A DNA stretch of 64,000 bases from Methanomethylovorans sp. PtaU1.Bin093 (GCF_002067275.1 NZ_MVQX01000054.1:1-64000); one strand, 5' to 3'. Counted from the first letter of the stretch, positions 17,746-27,574 are shown. Made by a program: numbers and translations. The notes: generated from the sequence alone by a model not told the origin.

Positions 17746-17784
17746 CTGAATCCAATGGTACTTAATGTCTATTACAAGATTCAG
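17746..17784. promoter_or_regulatory. Inverted repeat between divergent exporter genes
   Basis: CTGAATC (17746-17752) and GATTCAG (17778-17784) form a perfect 7-bp inverted repeat, 25 bases apart, in the shared promoter region of the ATPase and permease genes. It could be a common operator; no regulator is encoded nearby. Confidence 0.3.
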
Positions 17785-17836
17785 GCATTGTGCAGGTTAC
17801 ATATCTATTAATATAATAAACACCTTATATATTTCA

Positions 17837-19609
17837 ATGTCAGGCTGGTATACAGTTGCTAAATGGGAATTCCTCAGATCAGGAATGAAGTTCAGTCGCA
17901 GGGCCGTATTTGCGATCCTTTTCACATTACTGCTACTTGCAGCTGTATCGTATGCAGTATCCTTTACAGGCATGAATCTGGACCAAAAGATATACAGTGT
18001 TTTTTCTGCTTCCCCGCAGTTGAACAGTATCATAGAAGGTGATGAACGATTTTATGTGTTGAATGACGATGGTCATGATCCAGATATAACGATCGTGGAG
18101 GACCGTGCATACCTTTCAGGCACGAAAAAGTCAGTTGCAGCTGCCGATGCCCTGGAGAAGGTGTTCATTGACCACAGGGAAACTGTCCTTTCGTCGTACA
18201 ACGATATTAACAACAGCCATCCTGTATGGGTTACTATCCATGACCTTGACAGGCCTGAGAGCTTCCAGGTACTGGGGGGTGCTACTCAGCAAGCCGGTCA
18301 GGTTTCGGATGCTGAGAATGAAAATGCAGATGTTGCCGGAGATTATAACGGAAACCCAGCCGCAGCTAAGCGAACTTCTCAAATTGTTTCGCCGGAAGAA
18401 CTGGAAGATCTGGATAATAGTGGTTCGAAAACATTATTTGAGAGACAGACCATTGCCACACCTTCCAATTTTACGCCGCCCATACCCTTCACAGCAATAC
18501 TCTACTCTTTCTTATTCATCTTTCCTATTTACTTTGTTTCTCAGTTCTATTCTTCCAGTATAATGGAAGAGAGGACCAACCGCAGATGTGAGTTGCTGCT
18601 CATGGCCCCTCTCAGGAGCAGGGACATAGTGCTTGGAAAAAGCATTCCATACGTGCTCGTTGCCATGGTTCTATTGTCAGTTATCTCCCTTTACATTGAA
18701 AGACCTTCGGACATCCATGAACTGAGAACATCCCTTGCAATGATAGGAGTGATATTTCCTGTACTCCTCCTGTTCTTTTCATTATCTTTCATTGCAGCAA
18801 TATTTTCCCGCAGTTTCAAGGAACTGACATTCTCTATGGTATTCTTCTCCGTGATCGTTTCAGGATATGTGTTCTTTCCTGCAATGTTTGCAAATGTGCA
18901 TGCAGTAAGCTCTATTTCTCCAATGACGCTCATGGTTAACTTGATAGAAGAGGGAAACATAAGCTTTGGGAAGTATGTCTTCTCCACATTACCTTTTTAT
19001 CTCGTTGCGTTGAGCATCTATGGCTTTGGTACGGCGATCTTCCGGGAAGAGGACCTTTTCAGCCAGAAAACCATAACCGAAAAGGCTATAGATTGCATGG
19101 AACTGTTTCTCGCAGTACCTCTGGGTTCTGTATTTACCCTTAGCATCGTATCAATTCCTTTCGTCTACATGGCGCAACTAATGCTGATAGTGATGCTCTT
19201 CAACCTGCCTCTTCCTTATTCGATCATTGTAATGATAATACTCGCGGCTCTTGTGGAAGAAATAGCAAAATCCATAGGTATCTACACCATCATGAAAAGA
19301 GGATTAAAGTCAGTGAACCTGAAAACTGCCGGAATGCTTGCATTGCTTTCAGGTGGTGGATTCTTCTTTGGAGAGAAACTCGTATCTGTGATCACCCTTG
19401 CACCTATTGCCTCCTCAGCGTTCGGATCAGTGATGACCATGGGTACATTGCTCCTGATACCTTTGTTATTACATGTGACCACCACCATGATTACATCTCT
19501 GGGCGTGTACTTTACAGGTCCTCGATACTATGTATTTTTCCTGGTAGTTGCAACAGGAGTACATACCATCTATAATACTTACCTGCTACGGGGGCTTCTT
19601 TTTGGATAA
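17837..19609 (+). CDS. ABC-2 permease fused to a PrsW-like intramembrane protease domain
   Basis: A 590-residue membrane protein. The N-terminal part is an ABC-2 permease: one membrane helix (AVFAILFTLLLLAAVSYAV), a roughly 150-residue extracytoplasmic domain, then a six-helix membrane block containing FYSSSIMEERTNRRCELLLMAPL. The last 150 residues carry the three motifs of PrsW-type glutamic intramembrane proteases: EExxK (E474, E475, K478 in ALVEEIAKS), FxxxE (FFFGE, E513) and HxxxN (HTIYN, H576 to N580), each in a hydrophobic helix. The start is set at ATG 17837 because MSGWYTVAKWEFLRSG matches the usual ABC-2 N-terminus; an upstream in-frame start exists at 17765. Protease activity is inferred from motifs only. 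The fusion ties proteolysis to an exporter. Confidence 0.8.
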   Translation: MSGWYTVAKWEFLRSGMKFSRRAVFAILFTLLLLAAVSYAVSFTGMNLDQKIYSVFSASPQLNSIIEGDERFYVLNDDGHDPDITIVEDRAYLSGTKKSVAAADALEKVFIDHRETVLSSYNDINNSHPVWVTIHDLDRPESFQVLGGATQQAGQVSDAENENADVAGDYNGNPAAAKRTSQIVSPEELEDLDNSGSKTLFERQTIATPSNFTPPIPFTAILYSFLFIFPIYFVSQFYSSSIMEERTNRRCELLLMAPLRSRDIVLGKSIPYVLVAMVLLSVISLYIERPSDIHELRTSLAMIGVIFPVLLLFFSLSFIAAIFSRSFKELTFSMVFFSVIVSGYVFFPAMFANVHAVSSISPMTLMVNLIEEGNISFGKYVFSTLPFYLVALSIYGFGTAIFREEDLFSQKTITEKAIDCMELFLAVPLGSVFTLSIVSIPFVYMAQLMLIVMLFNLPLPYSIIVMIILAALVEEIAKSIGIYTIMKRGLKSVNLKTAGMLALLSGGGFFFGEKLVSVITLAPIASSAFGSVMTMGTLLLIPLLLHVTTTMITSLGVYFTGPRYYVFFLVVATGVHTIYNTYLLRGLLFG

Positions 19610-19616
19610 GAACAAA

Positions 19617-20702
19617 GTGTGTCCGGGAAAGATCCTGTCCATTGCCAGAAGGGAATACAACGGATTGCTGCTTGAAAAGACATTCGTGCTTTCCTTGCTT
19701 GTACAGCTGTTCATTGCTTCTTTCTCTGCCTTCCTTGTTGTAGGCCTTACATCTTTCTATGACCCAATGGCGTTGCAAGGTATGCAAATGAAAGAATCAA
19801 AGATAGGGGTTATTGGAGATGGCGAAGGAGAACTCTTCAAATTGATGAAAATAAGTGATCTGGAACCAGTGAAATATGCTGATTTCGGGGAAGCGTATAA
19901 TGATTTCTATGACCGGGAAATAGATGCTATAATACACATACCTAACGAAACGGCCGAAGGAAACAATCTGATCGATCTGGACATATATCTGCCCAGATCC
20001 GAACTGAAAGCAACGATTGTTTCACTACAGTTGAAAAAACCACTTGAGAAATTCGAGCAAAGTGTAAGGAGCATAAGGACTGCGCGGCTTGATGGCTACA
20101 CACCTCTTAATATTCAGATCATGCGGTGGGATAAAGGTACATCTTCCAGTAAGCTGGAATTTATCTACGTGGCACTTCTGCCACTGCTGGTGTTCACTCC
20201 TGCTTTCATATCAGGCGGGCTTGTTATTGACATGATCACCGAAGAATTTGAGCGCAAAACACTGGATCTATTGCTCGCTTCTCCGGTATCTCTGCTAGAT
20301 GTGGTTGGAGGAAAAACGCTGGTTGCAACTGCCATTTCACCTGTACAGTCTCTGGCGTGGATGTTACTGCTGGGACTTAATGGCATAGGTATCAATAACT
20401 TTACTCAGATCCTTTTAATAGTAGCTATTGTTTCCCTGATACTTGTCGTTGTGGGAAGCATAATAGCTGCCTTGTGCAGAGAAAGAGGGACGGCCCAGTT
20501 GTTCTATTCACTTGTACTGATACTTCTGTTCATGTCATCGTACCTGTATACCAATTCACCTCTTAACCTTGTTTCCAGGCTTGCGCTTGACAGCATTGGA
20601 TATGTGGAAGCTTTTACATGGATAGCAGGATACATGTGCCTTGCTGTCCTGTTGTTATGGATGTTGACCAGCATCGTAGAAAAAGAACATATGAAGATCT
20701 GA
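19617..20702 (+). CDS. Second ABC-2 permease of the exporter
   Basis: A roughly 361-residue permease: a cytoplasmic N-terminal amphipathic segment (SIARREYNGLLLEKTF), the first membrane helix, an extracytoplasmic domain of about 140 residues, then six helices with ITEEFERKTLDLLLASPVSLLDVVGGK, the loop seen in ABC-2 permeases. The GTG at 19617 is chosen because the ORF otherwise would start with a 61-base overlap of the upstream gene and a non-homologous leader. The gene lies immediately after the permease-protease fusion, so the two should form a heterodimeric channel powered by the divergent ATPase. Confidence 0.8.
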   Translation: MCPGKILSIARREYNGLLLEKTFVLSLLVQLFIASFSAFLVVGLTSFYDPMALQGMQMKESKIGVIGDGEGELFKLMKISDLEPVKYADFGEAYNDFYDREIDAIIHIPNETAEGNNLIDLDIYLPRSELKATIVSLQLKKPLEKFEQSVRSIRTARLDGYTPLNIQIMRWDKGTSSSKLEFIYVALLPLLVFTPAFISGGLVIDMITEEFERKTLDLLLASPVSLLDVVGGKTLVATAISPVQSLAWMLLLGLNGIGINNFTQILLIVAIVSLILVVVGSIIAALCRERGTAQLFYSLVLILLFMSSYLYTNSPLNLVSRLALDSIGYVEAFTWIAGYMCLAVLLLWMLTSIVEKEHMKI

Positions 20703-20703
20703 T

Positions 20704-22506
20704 ATGAAAAGAAAGTCACATGTTTTTTTTACTTTGATTATACTGCTTTTTTCCATCTTTCCCAGCAGTGCATATGATTTTCAGCATGAGGATATCTGGG
20801 TCTATAAAGGAAGTTTTGAGCTTGGTCCTGGGGAGAAGGCCACAGTTGAAAGATATACCCTGAAGGTCTATGAACTTGATCAGGAAGCTGCAGAGCCATC
20901 GGCTGTGATCCTCGTATACAAGAACGATGACTTCAAAAAAGCCTATTATGTGGATGCTGGCCCAAACGATCAAAGAGTATATGACAATGACCTTAAGATT
21001 AAAGTAGATGAAATCTCTTCAGGTAAGATCTCTATTGTTCTGTATGGGCACGAATTTGAAAAAGTGTGGGTGCTGTCGACACCTAAGATCTCTCTATCGA
21101 AGGGGGTTGTGATACAGGATGGAGCATATTCTATATCTCTGACAAACCTTTCCAGCAAAGAAGTAAATATTTCAGTTACCTCTCCATCAGGGAAATATGA
21201 GAATGTTTTTGCTTTGAGTGATTACAAAAAATATGACAATGAACTCATGGTCAGGCTGGTCTACATAGATAAAGACCGATCAAAAGCGTTCATTGAAACA
21301 TACAGGCCAGGAAAACCAGATGTTGAGGTCGCTTTATCGCCTTCTAGTGATACCTTTGAGGCTGATGACCCTATTTCGTGTATACTCAGGGTAACCAACA
21401 ATGGTACTTTATCCCTTAGGGGGATCAAAATAGATAATAAGGCCAGTGAAGGTGTATTTACCGAACAGGCACTGTCATTGGAAACTCTTGCACCATTACA
21501 AACAGTGGCATTAACTCTGGGTCTTGAAATTCCTGCGGCAGCAACAGGCAGATCCATATCCGTCACAACAGAAGTATCAGGTGGGGATTATTCAGGAGAT
21601 GCATACTATGCAACCGATACACAAGATTTCTTTTTAGGGCCTTATATTTGCATGACCAAGGAGATCAGAGGGAATAACAGTCTCTATGGAAAAAATATTG
21701 CTTCAACTCACGAACAACTGGAGGTCATCCTTAACCTGAAGAACATGAACGATCTACCTGTAGTACTTACAGTAACAGACAGCGTGCCAGAATCTTTCGT
21801 GTTGCAGGATACAGAAAGGCTTGAATGGGAATTGCAAGTCGATCCTCATGCTACTAATGAGATCAGTTACATTGTTAGCCCGCACATTCCCGGTAATTTC
21901 ACTTTAGGGAGTGCCGTTGCTAGCTGGAGAGAAAATGGAGATGTGTATGAGGTAGCATCTGCCTCTCCGCAGCTAATGGTGAACGGTTCCTATGTAGTGG
22001 CAGATAAGACCGTCAATACCGAATATGCAATGGAAGGGGAAAATGTTACTGTAACCTTGCAGGTTTCAAATTGGGGTGACCAGGAAGTAAAGGTCAGTAT
22101 GCATGACGATATTCCTGAAGAGGCTGATCTTGTAAGCGGTAGCTTGGAGTGGTCTGCTAAACTTGCTCCGGGGGAAACATCCACAAAGAGCTACAATATA
22201 GTGTTTTCAGAAGCAGGAGAATATGCACTACCAGCATTACGGGTAGATTATACTGATGTGCAGATGAAAGGAGTGACTGTTTACTCGGAGCAGGTAGAAA
22301 TGTACATTGACAGGGAAGTTATATCTGAAGCAGATGAGGAACCTGAAGCTTTCAGTATAGTATCTGTGGCAAATGAGCCACAGGAAAGTGAAATAACATA
22401 TCTACAGGCTGCAAGTTTCCTTGTTTCTTCTTTTGTAGTGGTTTTTTGTATCGTGGCAGTGATACCTGTAGCGGTGTTTTTTTTAATAAGAAAAGTATAT
22501 ATCTAA
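20704..22506 (+). CDS. Exported repeat protein with C-terminal membrane anchor
   Basis: A 600-residue protein with a signal peptide (MKRKSHVFFTLIILLFSIFPSSAYDF), a long beta-rich ectodomain and a C-terminal helix (AASFLVSSFVVVFCIVAVIPVAVFFLI) followed by RKVY, so it is anchored outside the membrane. Segments such as DPISCILRVTNNGTLSLRGIKI and GENVTVTLQVSNWGDQEVKV look like CARDB/DUF11-type adhesion repeats (two to three copies). The first 150 residues (VYKGSFELGPGEKATVERYTLKV) resemble a domain found in methanogen surface proteins. The ATG follows the permease stop after one base. It could be a substrate, chaperone or accessory of the exporter. The exact family was not recognised. Confidence 0.7.
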   Translation: MKRKSHVFFTLIILLFSIFPSSAYDFQHEDIWVYKGSFELGPGEKATVERYTLKVYELDQEAAEPSAVILVYKNDDFKKAYYVDAGPNDQRVYDNDLKIKVDEISSGKISIVLYGHEFEKVWVLSTPKISLSKGVVIQDGAYSISLTNLSSKEVNISVTSPSGKYENVFALSDYKKYDNELMVRLVYIDKDRSKAFIETYRPGKPDVEVALSPSSDTFEADDPISCILRVTNNGTLSLRGIKIDNKASEGVFTEQALSLETLAPLQTVALTLGLEIPAAATGRSISVTTEVSGGDYSGDAYYATDTQDFFLGPYICMTKEIRGNNSLYGKNIASTHEQLEVILNLKNMNDLPVVLTVTDSVPESFVLQDTERLEWELQVDPHATNEISYIVSPHIPGNFTLGSAVASWRENGDVYEVASASPQLMVNGSYVVADKTVNTEYAMEGENVTVTLQVSNWGDQEVKVSMHDDIPEEADLVSGSLEWSAKLAPGETSTKSYNIVFSEAGEYALPALRVDYTDVQMKGVTVYSEQVEMYIDREVISEADEEPEAFSIVSVANEPQESEITYLQAASFLVSSFVVVFCIVAVIPVAVFFLIRKVYI

Positions 22507-22570
22507 TACACTAATAATATATTAACATCTCAAGTTTGGCCAGTTTTACAAAATATGCTATGAGGATACT

Positions 22571-22975
22571 ATGGATATTACATATTCCTTTATCTCACTG
22601 GTAATATTCGCGCTGCTATCATTGATGGCTATTTTGCTCATGGTGTATATATCTTCGGCAGTTGCTATACTTGCCCTTTTACTGGTGCCTCTTACATGTA
22701 TTTTCATTATGTCTGATACGACATTGTCTTTCCTCGCTTTCAGGCATGTAGTGCTTGCCGAGGGAAATGTGCCTATAAACAACTACCATGTCTTGTTGTT
22801 CATCTGGTCAGCACTCGTTGGTATTATCGTTTATTCGGAGATCTTCACATGGTACCTGGGAAGAAAAGAAAATAAGAAATATCAGGTAAAAGCTGCAGAG
22901 ACAAAGCCTCCAAAAAATATCACATCTTCTTCTATGAGCATTGTTTCAAAGGCCGTTTCTCTGCTTCATAGGTAA
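22571..22975 (+). CDS. Small multi-pass membrane protein of the exporter cluster
   Basis: A 134-residue protein with about three hydrophobic helices (SFISLVIFALLSLMAILLMVYI, VAILALLLVPLTCIFIM, YHVLLFIWSALVGIIVYSEI) and a basic cytoplasmic tail rich in Lys/Ser. GAGG four bases before the ATG supports the start. It follows the exported repeat protein by 64 bases and probably belongs to the same operon. No family was recognised. Confidence 0.6.
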   Translation: MDITYSFISLVIFALLSLMAILLMVYISSAVAILALLLVPLTCIFIMSDTTLSFLAFRHVVLAEGNVPINNYHVLLFIWSALVGIIVYSEIFTWYLGRKENKKYQVKAAETKPPKNITSSSMSIVSKAVSLLHR

Positions 22976-23060
22976 ATACCGAAACATAGGATTCGTTCTG
23001 TTTTGTACGCTCTGCTCACAGCAGGATTAAGATCGAATGACATTTCGTTTCTGTATATAT

Positions 23061-24680
23061 TTACTTTAAGAGTCTCTGCATGTCCTCTTCTATAGTGCTG
23101 TTCGATGTAATATTGAACTTCTCCACCAGGACCTTGAGAACATTCGGTGAGATAAAAGCCGGAAGCTTTGGACCAAGGGTAATGTTATGTATCTCAAGCC
23201 TCAGGAGGGTAAGTAACACTAGGACCGCTTTTTGTTCGTACCATGCGATGTTGTACGAGATCGGTGCTTCGTTAACATCGATAAATCCAAGTCTGGACAT
23301 GAGTCCTTGTGCAATGACGATCAGTGAAAATGAATCATTGCACTGTCCTGCGTCCAGTATCCTTGGAATACCATCAATGTCCCCAAGATCTAGTTTATTG
23401 TAACGATATTTTGCGCATCCGGCTGTGAGTATGACAGTATCCTGTGGCAATGCTTCTGCGAAGTCCGTATAATATTGTCTCTCCTTGTGACGGCCGTCAC
23501 ATCCTGCCATGACAATGAACTTCTTTATCTTGCCTGCTTTGACGGCATTAACGATCTTGTCTGCGTTAGAGAGTACGTAATTGTAAGCAAAACCTGTCAT
23601 GACGGTACCTTCTTCCAGTTGTACCGGAGGTTCACACTTCTTTGCCTGCTCGATAATGGCCGAGAAGTCTTTCTTACCGTCCTCAGCCACAATGTGTGTG
23701 GCGCCATCATAACCTACGGGGCCTGTAGTATATAACCTGTCAATGTAGGTCTTCTTTGGAGGAATAATGCAATTGGTCGTCAGCAATATCGGACCGTTGA
23801 AGCTCTCGAATTCCTGCTGCTGGCGCCACCACGATCCGCCGTAGTTGCCTACCAGGTGTTCGTACTTCTTAAATACAGGGTATGAATTTGCAGGCAGCAT
23901 CTCCCCATGGGTATATACATCTACCCCTGTTCCTTCTGTCTGGTCCAATAGTTGTTTCAGGTCATGCAGGTCATGTCCGCTGATGAGGATACCAGGCTTG
24001 TTTCTTGTTCCAATATTGACCGAAGTAGGTTCCGGATTTCCGAATGTGGCGGTATTTGCCATGTCAAGTTCCGCCATCACATCAAAACCTTTCTCGCCAC
24101 ATTTTAGGACCAGTGAGATGAGCTTCTCATAAGTCAGGCTATCATCTGTGGTTGCCACAAGGGCTTCTTCGATAAATGAATTAACTTTTTTATTTGTATT
24201 CCTGAGCATCATAGCGTGGTATGCATATGCTGCGATCCCTTTGATGCCATAGGTCAACAGTTCTTTCAATGATCGGATATCTTCGTCCTCTGTTGCAAGT
24301 ATGCTTGTGTTCCTGTCCTTGAGGTTTTCCGGGTTCAAAGTTGCGATCTCGGGCAGATCTTTCTCATCAAGCAGATCGTTATCCAGAAGTTTTTGTCTGA
24401 TCTCACTCTGGAGCCTGAGCCCTCTGTCGATGCGGTCTTGAATTCCGCTCGCTCTGAAATCTGTATTAGTTATTGTTGAGAAAAGCGCATCGAGCATGAA
24501 CTCATCAGTGCTCTTTTCAGAAATACCAGCCTTTCTTGCTTTCTGGTTGTAGAATGCAATGCTCTTAAGCACATAGATGAGGTCATCCTGAAGTTCTGCG
24601 ACTTCCCCTTTCTTACCGCACGCCCCGTTCTTTGTGCAGCCTTCCACGTTCATTGTCTCTTCACACTGGTAGCAGAACAT
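23061..24680 (-). CDS. hcp: Hydroxylamine reductase / hybrid-cluster protein
   Basis: Hcp carries a cubane and a hybrid Fe-S-O cluster and reduces hydroxylamine or handles NO and S-nitrosylation. The N-terminus [22 protein letters not shown] holds the CxxC-x8-C-x5-C cubane ligands (C3, C6, C15, C21) of class I/II proteins. Later segments include [81 protein letters not shown] and [11 protein letters not shown], matching the hybrid-cluster ligands. Length 539 is normal. AAGGTGACAAA before the ATG supplies a Shine-Dalgarno site. It is a single gene, probably for nitrosative stress defence. Confidence 0.95.
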   Translation of the reverse strand: MFCYQCEETMNVEGCTKNGACGKKGEVAELQDDLIYVLKSIAFYNQKARKAGISEKSTDEFMLDALFSTITNTDFRASGIQDRIDRGLRLQSEIRQKLLDNDLLDEKDLPEIATLNPENLKDRNTSILATEDEDIRSLKELLTYGIKGIAAYAYHAMMLRNTNKKVNSFIEEALVATTDDSLTYEKLISLVLKCGEKGFDVMAELDMANTATFGNPEPTSVNIGTRNKPGILISGHDLHDLKQLLDQTEGTGVDVYTHGEMLPANSYPVFKKYEHLVGNYGGSWWRQQQEFESFNGPILLTTNCIIPPKKTYIDRLYTTGPVGYDGATHIVAEDGKKDFSAIIEQAKKCEPPVQLEEGTVMTGFAYNYVLSNADKIVNAVKAGKIKKFIVMAGCDGRHKERQYYTDFAEALPQDTVILTAGCAKYRYNKLDLGDIDGIPRILDAGQCNDSFSLIVIAQGLMSRLGFIDVNEAPISYNIAWYEQKAVLVLLTLLRLEIHNITLGPKLPAFISPNVLKVLVEKFNITSNSTIEEDMQRLLK

Positions 24681-24730
24681 TTTGTCACCTTCGTTTTTAT
24701 ATATGATATACAGGTAGTCTATTTACGTTT

Positions 24731-25759
24731 CTATCCCAAACCATAATATTCGTCCCTGGCAGCCACAAATGCCCTGATCTTCTCAACAGGGGTCTGCGGG
24801 GCGATCCCACAACCCGGGGCAAGTATACCAACTCCGTTCTCGATGCATTGTTTTGCTTCTTTTTTGATCTGTTCCGGGGACCTTTCCAGCAATGTAAAAA
24901 CAGGAGATATATTGCCTATAAGGCATGCTCTGCCTGCAACTATCTGGCTTGCATAGGCAAGGTTCACTTTCTCCTCTATGCTCAGTCCTTCAAAACCGGA
25001 ATCTGCCATCTTGTCCAGGATCTCTGTGGCATCCCCACAAATATGAAGGATCGAATGACCTCTTAGGTTCTCTGTGATCGACCTGTAATGAGGCAATATC
25101 ATGGATTCGAACAGAGGAGGAGGAAAAAGGTCAGGGCCTGACTCTGAATCTATTATCACCACAGCATCTACGCCTCTGTCATATAGGGCATTTGCATATT
25201 CCGTACAAGCACTGGTGCCCAGGACCAGCAGTTCTTCAAGAACTTCAGGTTCAGTGATACACCACATCAGATAATTGTTCACGCCACACAGGCAACAGGC
25301 GATAGCAGCAGGACCCAGTATACCAGCAATTACCGGAACGTCATCTGAGAGCCTGCTTTTTACAATATCAGTGGCCTGGAGAATTGTTCTTATTCTTCTG
25401 TTTTCAAGCAGTTTATCGGGTACTGTCATACCGGCAACATCTTTCTTTTCCTTGCATGGGAAATCGATTATCTGTGGCTGGGTATCCAGAGTTCCTTCTT
25501 TAATGGTACAACCAAGGGTCTCAGGCATCACCGTATTGCAAAAAGGGTATCTCACCGCCTCAAGTCCTGTTATCTCGTGTGCTGCAATAGCCAGAGTTGC
25601 CATCTTCTCAGGGTCATAATGCGCATCAGGCCACTTTGCGCCTGTGATTTCCATAATTTCCACTATTCCTGTCTGTGTTACCGAACAGACAGGCACCTTA
25701 TCAACATCTTTCCTTTCAAGAGAAGCGATGAAACGTTGTTTTAATGTCAGTTCCGACAG
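24731..25759 (-). CDS. Methylcobamide:CoM methyltransferase (MtaA/MtbA family), CTG start
   Basis: The enzyme moves a methyl group from a corrinoid protein to coenzyme M, at the entry of methylotrophic methanogenesis. Zinc ligands are visible in HICGDATEILD and LAPGCGIAPQTP (HxC...C). Homology to the family clearly begins upstream of the first ATG/GTG (25696): the frame reads SELTLKQRFIASLERKDVDK before VPVCSVTQTG. The only candidate start there is CTG at 25759, about seven bases behind GGGGGA, giving MSELTLKQRF, similar to MtaA N-termini, and the usual length of 342 residues. Otherwise a one-base change in a G5 tract would link an upstream ATG. Substrate pathway (methanol, methylamines or sulfides) cannot be told. 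Confidence 0.8.
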   Translation of the reverse strand: MSELTLKQRFIASLERKDVDKVPVCSVTQTGIVEIMEITGAKWPDAHYDPEKMATLAIAAHEITGLEAVRYPFCNTVMPETLGCTIKEGTLDTQPQIIDFPCKEKKDVAGMTVPDKLLENRRIRTILQATDIVKSRLSDDVPVIAGILGPAAIACCLCGVNNYLMWCITEPEVLEELLVLGTSACTEYANALYDRGVDAVVIIDSESGPDLFPPPLFESMILPHYRSITENLRGHSILHICGDATEILDKMADSGFEGLSIEEKVNLAYASQIVAGRACLIGNISPVFTLLERSPEQIKKEAKQCIENGVGILAPGCGIAPQTPVEKIRAFVAARDEYYGLG

Positions 25760-26020
25760 AACAGATCCCCCATAATAATCTCATTTCTATTTTGCATCAT
25801 TATTCTCTTATAAGATAAATAAATCAATTGTATCAGCACAGTATGAGCAGCCTTATTCTGCTGATCTTGGGGGTGACCCTCGTTATGCAAGATAAGTTTT
25901 TCAAGCATATACTTTTGTGTACGAGCATTCTCACTAAATGTCCGGAAGAGTATGATCCCATCAAGATTGAAACAAAATGAGTGAATTGTGAATAAACCCT
26001 AAACTATGAAACATGATCAA

Positions 26021-26095
26021 TGGGGCCGTGGAGATTTGAACTCCAGTCACTAGACCCCCAGTCTAGTAGGATGGTCCAGGCTACCCTACGGCCCC
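26021..26095 (-). tRNA. tRNA-Pro (GGG)
   Basis: The acceptor stem GGGGCCG/CGGCCCC, anticodon stem CTAGA/TCTAG with loop CTGGGGG (anticodon GGG), T-loop GTTCAAATC and discriminator A give a full cloverleaf on the minus strand; CCA is not encoded. It starts 18 bases after the ribB stop on the same strand. A TATA-like GAGATATAC within the ribB 3' end (about 38 bases upstream) may drive it; read-through from ribB is also possible. Confidence 0.92.
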
Positions 26096-26113
26096 TTAGG
26101 GGATAGGCATACC

Positions 26114-26884
26114 CTAATGTACATTGTAGTATATCTCTTTTTCCGATGGGATGGATGTGGCTGTGGTCCAGATATTGTATGCTTCTATGACCTCTGAGCC
26201 TTCAATGAATATCATTCCATGTTTTTCAGCATAGGCTTTTGCATCTTCTTTGGACAGAGCCCTGCCCGTGTTGTCATCCAGCATCTCACATACCACCATA
26301 GCTGGCGTGACATCAGCTATCTTGGCAAGAGCAATTGATAGTTCGGTCTGGCCAAGCCTTTCATTTATCAATCCTTTTGCTGCCCTTAGGGTTGCTACAT
26401 GTCCAGGGGTACGGAACTCGGAACCAAAGTTCACTTTCTTTCCAGCAAGAACCTTTTCTACAATATCTCCTAGTTTTTTTATTGTAATGGCTCTGTCATT
26501 GTCTGGAATGCCTGTGCGAGTATCTCTGTGGTTCACCCAGATAGAAAAAGAAGAACGGGAGTCGTATCGGAGGTCTCCTCCCTTTTCTACAGTACCTCCA
26601 AGGGTACTGCTGCACTCATGTGCAGCACGCATCACTTCAGCTATGAAAGGCAGGTCCAGCTCTTCACATGCCACCGGATCCAAGGCCACACATATCAGGC
26701 CCCCTCCGTCCTTACGCATGCGTTTCACGTCCTCAGGCCTCACTGCCTGAGCAAGGATCGTAAGGTCGGTTTCAGCTTCCCTGCCCTCAGCATCAAAAAG
26801 CAGGAACATCTTACCCTGCCTTATGGCATCTATTGCCTTCAATATGTTATTGCTGTATCCTTGCCTGCCTGTCGTACCTGTCAT
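26114..26884 (-). CDS. ribB: 3,4-dihydroxy-2-butanone 4-phosphate synthase
   Basis: Makes the four-carbon precursor of riboflavin from ribulose 5-phosphate. The sequence has the family acid loop (FLLFDAEGREAETDLTILAQAV), then KDGGGLICVALDP, GFRTPGHVATLRA-like EFRTPGHVATLRAAKGL, and HTELS-like QTELSIALAKIADVTPAMVVCEML. It contains no GTP cyclohydrolase II domain, as in archaea. The ORF could also begin at ATG 26896, overlapping rbkR by eleven bases; ATG 26884 (MTGTTGRQGYS) gives 256 residues. It is cotranscribed with the riboflavin kinase-regulator upstream, so it is a likely target of that regulator. Confidence 0.93.
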   Translation of the reverse strand: MTGTTGRQGYSNNILKAIDAIRQGKMFLLFDAEGREAETDLTILAQAVRPEDVKRMRKDGGGLICVALDPVACEELDLPFIAEVMRAAHECSSTLGGTVEKGGDLRYDSRSSFSIWVNHRDTRTGIPDNDRAITIKKLGDIVEKVLAGKKVNFGSEFRTPGHVATLRAAKGLINERLGQTELSIALAKIADVTPAMVVCEMLDDNTGRALSKEDAKAYAEKHGMIFIEGSEVIEAYNIWTTATSIPSEKEIYYNVH

Positions 26885-26885
26885 T

Positions 26886-27560
26886 TTATCCCTCACATTT
26901 GTTTTTTTTCTCTACTACAATTTTCACTTCTTCCCCATCTATTAAATGAAGTTTTTCCCGGAGGTTTACGGGAGCTATTATCTCCAGCAGATTGGCCGGA
27001 TAATGTGTTCTTTCCGGGATAATGACTGCGCTCTTCATTCCATTTATTCTTATTGGATAGCACTTCCCCGCACCAAAGGTTCGCTCTTTGTCATTGAAAC
27101 CCTCTATTAAGACCGGTTCTGTGCACTCCATTAACTGTCGCGTTGCAACACTAGCCTCATTCAGTTTTATATTCAGAGTTCCCGGAAAAGGATGAAAACC
27201 CAGTTTTTCAGAGAACTGTGACATATATCCATGTTGTGCGATGTAGTACTGTCCTTCTCCCAAACCCGCTATGACCTTGCCATGTAGCTCGATATTCGCA
27301 TCATCCCGACAGAAAATACGCTGATATTCAGCGTATTCCTTGCGCAGTAGGTCTATACCATTACACGTGAGTATGATCTTTTGTCCGCCCGGAACAAGTT
27401 GGCGTTCTATGTATTTGTCATCTTCAAGCTGTTTTAGCAACCTCGCTGTGGTTTTGGAACTGGTGGTTGTATACTGCGCAAACTCAGCAGAAGATATTTT
27501 AATATGTTTATCGGTAGCACCAAGAAGTGCCAATTTCTTTAAAGGCTCTGCAGCATACAT
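26886..27560 (-). CDS. rbkR: Riboflavin kinase with winged-helix regulator domain (RbkR)
   Basis: A 224-residue fusion. Residues 1-85 form a winged helix (ISSAEFAQYTTTSSKTTARLLKQLEDDKYIERQLVPGGQ). The rest is a CTP-dependent archaeal riboflavin kinase with GKVIAGLGEGQYYIAQHGYMSQF, LGFHPFPGTLNIKL, GAGKCYPIRING and PVNLREKLHLIDGEEVKIVV. This architecture is the known archaeal RbkR, which makes FMN and represses riboflavin genes. It precedes ribB, and a duplicated 12-bp element (27575-27604) lies 15-44 bases upstream of the ATG as the likely autoregulatory site. Confidence 0.93.
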   Translation of the reverse strand: MYAAEPLKKLALLGATDKHIKISSAEFAQYTTTSSKTTARLLKQLEDDKYIERQLVPGGQKIILTCNGIDLLRKEYAEYQRIFCRDDANIELHGKVIAGLGEGQYYIAQHGYMSQFSEKLGFHPFPGTLNIKLNEASVATRQLMECTEPVLIEGFNDKERTFGAGKCYPIRINGMKSAVIIPERTHYPANLLEIIAPVNLREKLHLIDGEEVKIVVEKKNKCEG

Positions 27561-27574
27561 AATAAAAGTCCCAT

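Noticed and set aside
25843..25980. Plus-strand 45-codon ORF with a hydrophobic start (MSSLILLILGVTLV)
   Set aside because: There is no Shine-Dalgarno site, a poor TATA match and no family resemblance; kept only as a remote possibility.
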